From NCBI GenBank assembly GCA_045652245.1, contig JAZRTY010000033.1, positions 186,001 to 250,000 of the forward strand: a stretch of 64,000 bases of DNA, in the 5' to 3' direction. Positions 34,040-41,904 of this stretch are shown here, one piece after another (position 1 is the stretch's first letter; each line of letters begins with the position of its first letter). The notes beneath the pieces were generated by a model that searched no databases, was not told where the DNA came from, and worked only from the letters and a program-made list of their open reading frames with translations. The DNA comes from SIG622 sp045652245. Its GTDB lineage: Bacteria; Bacillota; Clostridia; Oscillospirales; CAG-382. Position numbers and translations under genes: made by a program.

Positions 34040-34153
34040 ATACAATATATGTAAAGCTTAAAGATAAATTGTAATAATTTCATTACATAAAAGTGTTTAT
34101 AATGTGATTTTTTTGTAGTAAAATGTAGTAGAAAGTTAAAATTGGAGGCTTAT

Positions 34154-35239
34154 ATGGATTTTTCAATTCTGAATGAAATAAAAGAAGACCTGTGGATGTA
34201 CCTTAAAAACACCGATAAAAAGATAGTAATGTACGGTACCGGAAACGGGGCTGACAAAATTATAGACATACTTGAAAAGAAAAGTATTCCACTATACGGA
34301 ATTTTTGCAAGTGACGATTTTGCACGTAACCAATCCTTTCGAGGTTATACAGTAAAAAAATATTCCGACTTTAAAGAAAAAATCGGAAATTTTATTGTGC
34401 TTGTTTCCTTCGCATCACAAAGACCTGAAGTACTTGAAAACATATATAAAATTGACTCAGAACAAGAGCTGTATGCTCCCGATGTCCCGGTTTTCGGTGG
34501 TGGTCTTTTCAATATGGAATATTTCCTGCAGCATAAAGAGGAACTTGAAAATGTTTATAGCAGACTTTGCGATGAATTATCAAGAAAAACCTTTGTTTGC
34601 TCTATTGCCTATAAGCTCACGGGAAAAATAAATCACCTAAAAAACTGTCAGACGACAAAAGAGGAAATATCAAAGCTTATTGAAAAACACACAGACACAA
34701 AAAATTATATAGATATCGGTGCATATACAGGCGATACGGTAGAGGAATATTGTAAAATGTTCGGAAATGATATGAATATATATGCCTTTGAGCCCGATTT
34801 TAAAAATTACAAGAAAATGCTCTCACGCTTTGAAAAGGAAAATATTACCTGTAAGTGTTTCAATATGGCTGCATGGAATAGCGAAGAAACTCTGTATTTT
34901 GCAGCAAAATCAGGCAGAGCAAGCTCTGCTGTAAATAGCAATTGCGAAAAGCTACTCGAAGTACAAGCTGACAGGGTCGATAATCTTGTAAAGGATGATA
35001 TCGGATTTATAAAGATTGACGCCGAGGGCTCAGATAAAAATGTAATTCTTGGACTTTCAAAAATAATAACCGAGTCAAAGCCATGTATGAAAATTGCAGC
35101 CTACCACAAAACACACGATTATACGGAAATACCAAAGACAGTATCAGGTATTTGTGATGAATTTAAGCTTTATATGCGGCATCTTCCCTATGTACCCTGC
35201 TGGGATACTGACTTTATTTTTGTTTTCGATAAAAATTAA
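34154..35239 (+). CDS. FkbM family methyltransferase
   Basis: 361 residues. An N-terminal Rossmann-like part (KIVMYGTGNGADKIIDIL; SFRGYTVKKYSDF) precedes an FkbM-type SAM-dependent O-methyltransferase domain (about 195-330): YIDIGAYTGDTVEEY is the SAM loop, IYAFEPDFKNYKK follows, and FIKIDAEGSD is the family's acidic motif. Such enzymes commonly methylate sugars of surface glycans. No glycosyltransferase is adjacent, so the substrate is open. GGAGG precedes the ATG at 34154. It converges with the next gene, sharing bases of the stop codons at 35236-35239. Confidence 0.88.
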   Translation: MDFSILNEIKEDLWMYLKNTDKKIVMYGTGNGADKIIDILEKKSIPLYGIFASDDFARNQSFRGYTVKKYSDFKEKIGNFIVLVSFASQRPEVLENIYKIDSEQELYAPDVPVFGGGLFNMEYFLQHKEELENVYSRLCDELSRKTFVCSIAYKLTGKINHLKNCQTTKEEISKLIEKHTDTKNYIDIGAYTGDTVEEYCKMFGNDMNIYAFEPDFKNYKKMLSRFEKENITCKCFNMAAWNSEETLYFAAKSGRASSAVNSNCEKLLEVQADRVDNLVKDDIGFIKIDAEGSDKNVILGLSKIITESKPCMKIAAYHKTHDYTEIPKTVSGICDEFKLYMRHLPYVPCWDTDFIFVFDKN

Positions 35240-36267
35240 ATATTTTTCAAAGCACCAAGTCCTGAACAAAGGTCATATCCTACCCTAGCAGAATATGTAC
35301 CGTTATTCCCCTTTGTAATATCCAGAAATTTGCCATAAGGATTGCTGTAAGCAGTTCCTCCTGCAAGAGAATACAGGTATTTGTTTATATTTCTGTACCG
35401 GCTGCGAGGTATCTTTTCTTTTGCGATAATTCTTGCAATGACACCTGCCGCAATCGAGGCGGATACACTTGTGCCCCCGGTATTATACCAACCGAAAGTA
35501 TCACTTACCGAGGAATGATACACAGAAACACCGTATTTTGATGAGCCTGTAAAAGCAATATCAGGTACTCCCCTCATATTGTCTGTAATTTCGGAAATCC
35601 CCGACATTTCTCTTTGAAAATCAGGAATAGAAAAAAACTCACAAATCCCGCCACCTGTATTTTCCCATACAGTCTCCTCGGAAAGCCTTTCCCCTGCTTT
35701 ACCGAGCATAACTTCAGTTGCCCCAACCGAAGTACATTGTGGAAAGCAGGCAGGAAAATTCGCTTGCGCACCATAGTCTCCTGCAGATACTACATATATA
35801 CAATCACGAGAAAATACATCTGAATATTCGACATATTCATTTCTGAAGGCACTCTGAAAGGTAAGCAGTATTATATCGGTACCATAATCATATGCTTTAC
35901 TTATAGCTTCAATTGCACCTTCGGGAGAAAAACTACCGGCGCGAATTACGTTGATATTTACAAAGGGGGCAATAGCGTGTACCCACTGTGTATCAATTGA
36001 AGGTTCAATGTAGGCTGCAAAATCAAAGGTATTATTTACTCTTTCGCCGATTATGTTAAGTGTTACTTTCGGAAGAGCGAACCTTTCGGAAAAAATATCA
36101 ATATTATTCTGAAGATATGAATTTCCGATAAAATCAATGACAGATACGGTAATATTTAAACCGTCAAACTCGTCATTTCCAAAATTATAGGCATTTCTGA
36201 TTTGAAGTGGAGTATATCCGATATCAGAACTGTCAGATACTCCACTAAAACTTGCACAAACTCTCAT
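35236..36267 (-). CDS. Sedolisin-like (S53) serine peptidase without prodomain
   Basis: 343 residues. The pattern is that of sedolisin/kumamolisin: YTPLQIRNAYNF at the start, Glu88 and Asp92 in YIEPSIDTQWVHAIAP (E-x3-D pair), Asp164 in SAGDYGA (oxyanion) and Ser267 in GGTSVSASIAAG. The C-terminal FLDITKGNNGTYSA with GYDLCSGLGAL is the calcium site. Known sedolisins are secreted with a large N-terminal activation domain; here neither a signal peptide nor a prodomain is present. The ATG at 36267 follows GAAAGGA. It may act inside the cell or be exported by an unusual route. Some divergence (ASIAAG for ASAPxxA) is present. Confidence 0.85.
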   Translation of the reverse strand: MRVCASFSGVSDSSDIGYTPLQIRNAYNFGNDEFDGLNITVSVIDFIGNSYLQNNIDIFSERFALPKVTLNIIGERVNNTFDFAAYIEPSIDTQWVHAIAPFVNINVIRAGSFSPEGAIEAISKAYDYGTDIILLTFQSAFRNEYVEYSDVFSRDCIYVVSAGDYGAQANFPACFPQCTSVGATEVMLGKAGERLSEETVWENTGGGICEFFSIPDFQREMSGISEITDNMRGVPDIAFTGSSKYGVSVYHSSVSDTFGWYNTGGTSVSASIAAGVIARIIAKEKIPRSRYRNINKYLYSLAGGTAYSNPYGKFLDITKGNNGTYSARVGYDLCSGLGALKNI

Positions 36268-36313
36268 AAAATATCCTTTCGTATCTGTAGATAACTCAAT
36301 TAAAAAATAGTTA

Positions 36314-36342
36314 TTGATTTTTATAACAAAATATGATATACT
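36314..36342 (+). promoter_or_regulatory. Sigma-A promoter of the VOC gene
   Basis: TTGATT (36314-36319), 17 bp ending TATGA, TATACT (36337-36342). Confidence 0.8.
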
Positions 36343-36400
36343 ATACATATATTATACTTAAAAAACGTACAAATCTTTCGTAATTTAAAAGGAAAATAAT

Positions 36401-36808
36401 ATGGAAAAAATATTAGGTTTTCATCATTTGGCACTAAACACCAGTGACCTTGAAAAATCAGTAAAATTCTACACAGAATGCCTCGGCTTCACAGTATACA
36501 GAAGATGGAAATCGGGTGACGGTTCAAAAGATATCTGTTTGCTCGATTGCGGAAACGGAAACAAAATGGAACTTTTCTCAAGTGCAAACCCAAGAACTAC
36601 TTATGACGAGGAAGCAGGAAATGTGATTCACATAGCCTTCAGGGTAGATAACGCAAAATATTGGTTTGACAAAACAGTAAGTTTCGGCGCTGAGGTCCAT
36701 ATGGAAATAGCAGAAAAGGTGCTTCCTGCAGATCCACCTATAAATTGTATTCTCGGTTTTGTGAAAGGTCCCGACGGAGAGCTTATTGAGTTTTTCCAGG
36801 AACAGTAA
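36401..36808 (+). CDS. VOC family protein (glyoxalase-like)
   Basis: 135 residues with one vicinal-oxygen-chelate fold: FHHLALNTSDLEKSVKFYTE at the N-terminus, IHIAFRVDNA in the middle and GPDGELIEFFQE at the end. His and Glu at the usual metal-ligand positions are kept. Members include glyoxalase I, bleomycin-resistance and dioxygenase proteins; the reaction here is not determined. Single gene with its own promoter. The following promoter at 36853 shows the AMP-ligase gene is transcribed separately. Confidence 0.87.
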   Translation: MEKILGFHHLALNTSDLEKSVKFYTECLGFTVYRRWKSGDGSKDICLLDCGNGNKMELFSSANPRTTYDEEAGNVIHIAFRVDNAKYWFDKTVSFGAEVHMEIAEKVLPADPPINCILGFVKGPDGELIEFFQEQ

Positions 36809-36852
36809 CCCTCGTTTACCCAGAGTTAATATTTTCATCAAAAAATATTTGC

Positions 36853-36881
36853 TTGACAAAGGTCAAAGTTTATAGTAAAAT
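36853..36881 (+). promoter_or_regulatory. Sigma-A promoter of the AMP-ligase/ACP pair
   Basis: TTGACA (36853-36858), 17 bp, TAAAAT (36876-36881). Confidence 0.83.
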
Positions 36882-36943
36882 ATATTGGTTGTTAATTCTT
36901 ATATTCAAAACAGTATTTGTACTTTTGTGAAAGGAACGAAACA

Positions 36944-38647
36944 ATGACAAATTTACATGAAGAAAAGTATATCGAACTTAACTCCATTTCTCACCTTATA
37001 AAGATAGCAAAAGAACGCTATGGGGATAAGGTTCTGTTCAGATATTATGATAAAGACAAAAATATTGCAGATATGACATATAACGAATTCGCACATAGCG
37101 TCACGTCAGTTTCTGCAGCATTTGAAAAAATCGACTTTGCCGGCAAAAGAATTGCTGTTGTCGGCGAAAGTTGTCCGGAATGGATAATTACCTATGTGGC
37201 AACTCTTTCAATCGGTAGTGTTATAATCCCTCTTGACAAAGAACTTGCAACAGAAGAAATGTTTAACTTTATGAAAATCAGCAAGGCAGATGCCGTAGTA
37301 TTTACAAAGAGTTTCTGTGCAAAATTCAAAAATGCGATTCTTAATAATGAAACGAATCTTCAGTTTATACCGATAGATTGTGATGACGAAGAAATCTCAG
37401 GCTGTGATAATGTCACTCTCTTTTCAAAGCTTCTTGAAATCGGAGAAAAAGAGATTGAAAACGGTTACGAAGTGCAAATTACCGACGCTAAAGACGAAAT
37501 GTGTGAAATGCTCTTTACATCCGGCACAACAGGTACAAGCAAGTGCGTTATGCTTTCTGAAAAGAATGTGATTTCCTGTGTTAACTCTTGTTGTGAAGCC
37601 GTTGATTTTTCAAAGGATGACACTATCGTTTCCGTGCTTCCTTTGCATCACACCTACGAGCTTGCAGTAACTATTGCTGCCATAAATATCGGTGCAACGA
37701 TATGTATAAATGACAGTCTGAAGTATGTGCTTCGCAACTTCAAGCTCTTCCGCCCGACAGGCCTTGTGCTTGTACCTCTTTTTGTAAATACAATGTACAA
37801 AAAGATTATAGATGAAGCAAAAAAGACAGGTCAATTTAAAAAATTAAAGTTTGGAATGGCACTCAGCAGCAAGCTTATGCTGCTCGGAATTGATATTCGT
37901 AAAAAGCTCTTTTCACAGGTGCTTGATGCGTTCGGTGGCAGACTTACAAAAATTGTCTGTGGAGGTGCGGCACTGAATCCCGAGCTTATCACCTTCTTTA
38001 AGAATATTGGTGTGAATATTTATGAGGGTTACGGAATCACAGAATGTTCTCCCCTTATTTCGGTAACACCTTATGCTGCACCAAAAAAAGGCTCGGTAGG
38101 TCCGTCTGTTTCCTCGTGTACAGTTATGATAGATGCAGACAGAACTAATGATAAAGGTTTCCTTGAGGGTGAAATTCTCGTACAGGGAGAGAACGTAATG
38201 CTTGGCTATTATAACAATGACGAAGCCAACAAAGAAGTGTTTACCGACGATGGATATTTCAGAACAGGCGATATCGGTTATATGGATGACGACGGTTACA
38301 TTTATATAACAGGCCGTAAGAAAAACGTAATTGTTCTTGAAAACGGCAAAAATGTATTCCCGGAAGAAATCGAAGAATATTTATCCGGCATTGAAACAAT
38401 TGCAGAGAGTGTTGTAGTAGGCAGAACGCAAGGCGAAAGCGTTATCCTTACGGCAATAATATACCCTGCTTTTGATAAATTCCCAAAAGGTACCGAAATT
38501 TCAGCAATCTCGGATAGCATAAAAGCAAGTATAAATGCCATGAATAAAAAGCTTCCGGGCTTTAAGCAGGTGCGTAATATCGAGCTGCGTCAGACAGAAT
38601 TTGAAAAAACCACCTCAAGAAAAATCAAACGATACCTTGTAAAATAA
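36944..38647 (+). CDS. AMP-dependent synthetase/ligase (acyl-CoA or acyl-ACP synthetase)
   Basis: 567 residues of the ANL superfamily. The P-loop-like FTSGTTGTSKCVMLSEKN, the motif YEGYGITECSPLISV, the hinge region FRTGDIGYMDDDGYIYITGR and the C-terminal catalytic lysine region (TTSRKIKRY) are present. These enzymes activate a carboxylic acid as acyl-AMP and transfer it to CoA or a carrier protein. An acyl carrier protein gene follows 20 bp later, suggesting acyl-ACP formation. The substrate (long-chain fatty acid is most common) is inferred only. AAAGGA precedes ATG 36944. Confidence 0.9.
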   Translation: MTNLHEEKYIELNSISHLIKIAKERYGDKVLFRYYDKDKNIADMTYNEFAHSVTSVSAAFEKIDFAGKRIAVVGESCPEWIITYVATLSIGSVIIPLDKELATEEMFNFMKISKADAVVFTKSFCAKFKNAILNNETNLQFIPIDCDDEEISGCDNVTLFSKLLEIGEKEIENGYEVQITDAKDEMCEMLFTSGTTGTSKCVMLSEKNVISCVNSCCEAVDFSKDDTIVSVLPLHHTYELAVTIAAINIGATICINDSLKYVLRNFKLFRPTGLVLVPLFVNTMYKKIIDEAKKTGQFKKLKFGMALSSKLMLLGIDIRKKLFSQVLDAFGGRLTKIVCGGAALNPELITFFKNIGVNIYEGYGITECSPLISVTPYAAPKKGSVGPSVSSCTVMIDADRTNDKGFLEGEILVQGENVMLGYYNNDEANKEVFTDDGYFRTGDIGYMDDDGYIYITGRKKNVIVLENGKNVFPEEIEEYLSGIETIAESVVVGRTQGESVILTAIIYPAFDKFPKGTEISAISDSIKASINAMNKKLPGFKQVRNIELRQTEFEKTTSRKIKRYLVK

Positions 38648-38667
38648 TTTGAATGGAGAAACTAAAC

Positions 38668-38889
38668 ATGTTTGAAAAACTAAAAGAAATTCTTATCGAA
38701 GAAATGCAGATAAGCGAGGATGTAATAAAACCCGAGGCAACATTACGAGAGGACCTTGGCATGAATTCAATTGAGCTTTCAGAGCTTGTACTTATCTGCG
38801 AGGAAAAATTTGATATCCAAATAGACGAAGAAATCGCCAAGGACTTCCTGACAGTAAAAGATGTTGTGGATTATGTAGAAACACTATAA
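38668..38889 (+). CDS. Acyl carrier protein
   Basis: 73 residues. The phosphopantetheine serine is in LGMNSIELSELV; the usual Asp before the Ser is Asn. The start at 38668 (MFEKLKEILIEEM) follows TGGAG; the upstream ATG at 38653 overlaps that site. It is paired with the AMP-ligase before it and followed by a strong terminator. It is probably dedicated to that ligase rather than to fatty acid synthesis, since no fab genes are nearby. Confidence 0.9.
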   Translation: MFEKLKEILIEEMQISEDVIKPEATLREDLGMNSIELSELVLICEEKFDIQIDEEIAKDFLTVKDVVDYVETL

Positions 38890-38893
38890 AGCA

Positions 38894-38928
38894 AAAATGT
38901 GCCGAACAAAGTTCGGCACATTTTTTTT
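38894..38928 (+). terminator. Terminator after the ACP gene
   Basis: AAAATGTGCCGAAC/GTTCGGCACATTTT perfect 14-bp stem, AAA loop, eight T. Confidence 0.95.
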
Positions 38929-39003
38929 GAATAAAAATTTTGAAAATAATACTATATTATTTCATAAAAGTATAGTATAATATAAGTGGAAATAAAATAA
39001 GCC

Positions 39004-39282
39004 TCAATCAAGAGCCTTATCAGATGCAGAAGTAACAGAAAAATACTTTTCAAGTACAGCCCCTTCAAGCTCGTTTCTGAACTCACTGTTTATCGGGTGC
39101 GCAATATCCGTATTTGTATCGTATTTTGTTTTTTTACTCGGCATAACAATAAAGTATCTGTCATTTGCATGGATAACCTTGATGTCGTGTACTGCAAAGC
39201 ATTCGTCAAATGTAACAGATGCAACAGCCTTCAATACTTCATTTTCAAAGATTCTTCTTATTTTAACGTCGCTGATTTTCAT
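39004..39282 (-). CDS. spoVG: Septation/regulatory protein SpoVG
   Basis: 92 residues. The start ISDVKIRRIF, the core VASVTFDECFAVHDIKVIH, and VMPSKKTKYDTNTDIAHPINSEFR are the SpoVG signature. SpoVG is a small nucleic-acid-binding regulator linked to sporulation and septation and, in other Firmicutes, to virulence and metabolism. GGAG lies 6 nt before the ATG at 39282. It is divergent from murC; a hairpin overlapping its end may terminate transcription. Confidence 0.95.
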   Translation of the reverse strand: MKISDVKIRRIFENEVLKAVASVTFDECFAVHDIKVIHANDRYFIVMPSKKTKYDTNTDIAHPINSEFRNELEGAVLEKYFSVTSASDKALD

Positions 39283-39394
39283 ACTGTTCTCCATTCCGTC
39301 ACCATCGGGTGACATAAGCCTTTAGCTATATTCTGTCAGAAGCAGGTCATAATTATACATTTTCAAATTTTAGTATTCCGGAAAGGAAATATCT

Positions 39395-40765
39395 ATGGAA
39401 TTTTCTATAAATACAATAAAAAATGCATATTTTATCGGTATCGGCGGTATCAGTATGTCATCCCTTGCAGAAATTCTTATACTTAAGGGAATAAATGTGT
39501 ACGGATATGATATGAGGAAAACCGATATCACTGAAAATCTCGAAAAGAAGGGCGCGAAAATTACTTATAGCTTGGATAGTGACATTCCGGACATTATTGA
39601 TACGGTAATTTATTCTGCAGCAATTCCAAATGAAAACCCTTTGCTCACTTATGCAAAAGAAGAAAACTTAACACTTCTTTCCCGGGCGACACTTCTCGGT
39701 ATGATTTCCGGCAGTTACCAGGAATCAATAGGAATTTCCGGAACACACGGAAAAAGCACAACCACAGGCTTTGTTTCATCAATATGTCTGCAGGAGGATT
39801 GCGAAACTGCAGTTTTGTCGGGTGCAAAGCTTGTGCAGCTTGATTCCTATTATAAAACAGGAACGGGTAAAAGAATTGTTTATGAGGCATGTGAGTATAA
39901 AAATTCTTATCACGCAATGCCACCGTCAATAAAAGTTGTACTCAACTGTGACTATGACCACGTCGATTTCTTTCCGAGTATTGATGACGTAATAGAATCC
40001 TTCAGAAAGTATATTGATACTCCAAGATTCAACGGCAGTAAAAACATTTCGGTAGTCAATGCCGACTGTGAAAATTCAGTAAAGGCTGCACAGAACACAA
40101 GCTCCGAAATATATTATTTCTCTACAGAAAAGGAAGCCGATTTTTACGCAAAAAATATTGATATAAGCTCCGGCTATGGAGTATTCAATCTTGTACTTTG
40201 CGACAAGAAGGAAATAAAGAATATAAAGCTTTCACTTCCGGGAATGCATAATATATCAAATGCCGTAGCAGCTGCAGCTGCTGCATATCTATCAGGAGTA
40301 AGTCCCGACAACATAAAAAAGGGACTCGAAGCTTATAAAGGCGTAAAGCGCCGTTTTGAAAAGCTCGGAGAGTATCGTGGGGCTAAGATAATTGATGACT
40401 ACGCGCATCATCCTGATGAAATAGTTGCAACACTTACAGCAGCAAGAAATATTACCGATTCTCGTATAATATGCGTATTCCAGCCACATACCTATTCAAG
40501 GACCTATGAGCTGCTCGATGATTTTGCAAATGCTCTGTCTCTTGCCGATAAAGTTTATATGTGCGAAATTTTCGCAGCAAGAGAAGAAAATATTTATGGT
40601 GTGAGTTCGCAAAATCTTGCAGAAAAAATCAAAAACTGCGAGTATTTCCCAACATATGATGAAATAGCTCAAAAACTCAAAGAAACACTCAAAGACGGCG
40701 AGTATTGTATTACAATGGGTGCAGGTGAAGCATATAAGGTTGCAAATATTTTACTTGGCAAATAA
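39395..40765 (+). CDS. murC: UDP-N-acetylmuramate--L-alanine ligase
   Basis: Cytoplasmic ligase adding L-alanine to UDP-MurNAc (456 residues). The N-terminal domain begins FIGIGGISMSSLAEIL; the ATP loop is GISGTHGKSTTTGF; DYAHHPDEIVATL and FQPHTYSRT are the conserved Mur-ligase C-terminal parts. AAAGGA precedes ATG 39395. It is separated from the rest of the mur cluster and stands as a single gene with a hairpin after it. Confidence 0.97.
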   Translation: MEFSINTIKNAYFIGIGGISMSSLAEILILKGINVYGYDMRKTDITENLEKKGAKITYSLDSDIPDIIDTVIYSAAIPNENPLLTYAKEENLTLLSRATLLGMISGSYQESIGISGTHGKSTTTGFVSSICLQEDCETAVLSGAKLVQLDSYYKTGTGKRIVYEACEYKNSYHAMPPSIKVVLNCDYDHVDFFPSIDDVIESFRKYIDTPRFNGSKNISVVNADCENSVKAAQNTSSEIYYFSTEKEADFYAKNIDISSGYGVFNLVLCDKKEIKNIKLSLPGMHNISNAVAAAAAAYLSGVSPDNIKKGLEAYKGVKRRFEKLGEYRGAKIIDDYAHHPDEIVATLTAARNITDSRIICVFQPHTYSRTYELLDDFANALSLADKVYMCEIFAAREENIYGVSSQNLAEKIKNCEYFPTYDEIAQKLKETLKDGEYCITMGAGEAYKVANILLGK

Positions 40766-40781
40766 AGCATCAATAAATACT

Positions 40782-40807
40782 AAATGGCACACAACCGTGT
40801 GCCATTT
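40782..40807 (+). terminator. Hairpin after murC
   Basis: AAATGGCACAC/GTGTGCCATTT with AACC loop. The following sequence is only weakly T-rich. Confidence 0.7.
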
Positions 40808-40820
40808 ACTGCTATTTATG

Positions 40821-40854
40821 AAAAATTATAAGGCCCCCATTCCGGAAGCCTTAT
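40821..40854 (-). terminator. Terminator after the response regulator gene
   Basis: ATAAGGC/GCCTTAT with a 13-nt loop (with internal CCGG), then AATTTTTC on minus. Confidence 0.75.
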
Positions 40855-40865
40855 GTAAACAAAAA

Positions 40866-41555
40866 TTACTGCTGAAGAAGCTCAAACTTGTAGCCTACGC
40901 CCCATACAGTCTTGAGAGTCCATTTTTCTGATTTGCCCTCAAGCTTTTCACGAAGACGCTTAACGTGTACGTCAACAGTTCTTGAGTCACCAAGATAATC
41001 AAATCCCCAAACCTTGTCAAGAAGCTGATCTCTTGTGAAAACTCTGTTATAGTTTGACGTAAGGAAGTAAAGAAGCTCAAGTTCTTTCGGTGGAATGTCA
41101 ACAACCTTACCCGCGAGTTTCAGCTCATATTTCTGGAGGCTGATTTCAAGGTTATCAAAACGAATAACCTCGCTGTCGTCACTGTCGTGACTTGAGCATC
41201 TGCGAAGAACAGCCTTAACACGCGCTGCAACTTCTTTAGTGTCAAAGGGCTTTGTAATAAAGTCATCAGCACCGAGCTCAAGACCAAGTACCTTATCGAA
41301 CACCTCGCCTCTTGCTGTAATCATAATAATCGGCTTTGTGGAAATTTCTCTGATTTCTCTGCAAACCTGCCAGCCATCCTTTCTCGGCATCATAATGTCA
41401 AGAAGAACAATATTGGGTTCATAGATTTTAAAAGAAGAAATGGCCTTAACACCATCACTTGCAGTAACTACTTCGTAGCCTTCGTTTTCAAGGTAAATTT
41501 TCAATAAATCACAGATGTTGTTGTCATCATCTGCTACGAGAATTTTACATCCCAT
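40866..41555 (-). CDS. OmpR/PhoP-family response regulator (orphan)
   Basis: 229 residues. The receiver domain begins ILVADDDNNICDLLKIYLE, the phosphorylated Asp is in IVLLDIMMPRKDGW, and KPFD carries the conserved Lys. The C-terminal winged helix is of OmpR type (RTVDVHVKRLREKLEG). No histidine kinase gene is adjacent, so the partner must be elsewhere. The sequence resembles regulators of the PhoP/WalR/RegX3 group, but its regulon is not known. The ATG is preceded by GGAGG. Confidence 0.92.
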   Translation of the reverse strand: MGCKILVADDDNNICDLLKIYLENEGYEVVTASDGVKAISSFKIYEPNIVLLDIMMPRKDGWQVCREIREISTKPIIMITARGEVFDKVLGLELGADDFITKPFDTKEVAARVKAVLRRCSSHDSDDSEVIRFDNLEISLQKYELKLAGKVVDIPPKELELLYFLTSNYNRVFTRDQLLDKVWGFDYLGDSRTVDVHVKRLREKLEGKSEKWTLKTVWGVGYKFELLQQ

Positions 41556-41837
41556 CTTTTATACCTCCACGTATATATAAATTTTTACATATTTTACAGT
41601 TTCCGAATCGAATTCAAATAGTGTTTTATCTTATTTAAAAAACTCTTAACACAAAATCAGAATCTTTGTAAACAAAATATTATTAAATTCATTTTTAATA
41701 TATATATTCTAATATACTTTTTTCCAAAAGTGATTAACAAAGTGTAAACAATCATAAGTTAAATTATGATTTTAGCTGAAATTTCGTACAAATTATTATG
41801 AAAAGTCGTAAAAATTATTATTTAAATAATAATGTAC
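41556..41837. other. AT-rich intergenic region between response regulator and dnaX
   Basis: No gene is supported here. It holds TGTAAACAA at 41667-41675 and 41743-41751, and TTAACA-N5-TAAACA at 41734-41750, an arrangement resembling PhoP-type direct repeats. A clear sigma-A promoter for the response regulator was not found. Confidence 0.5.
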
Positions 41838-41866
41838 TTGAAAACACACGAAAAATGTGATATACT
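41838..41866 (+). promoter_or_regulatory. Sigma-A promoter of dnaX
   Basis: TTGAAA (41838-41843), 17 bp ending ATGTGA, TATACT (41861-41866). Confidence 0.87.
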
Positions 41867-41904
41867 ACATAAGAAAAGAATAGACTATGAAAGGAATATT
41901 CAAA

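Noticed and set aside
36853..36881. A GGTCAAA heptad in the promoter of the AMP-ligase gene looked like a CtsR site.
   Set aside because: Only one heptad is present; the second RGTCAAA three bases away is missing.
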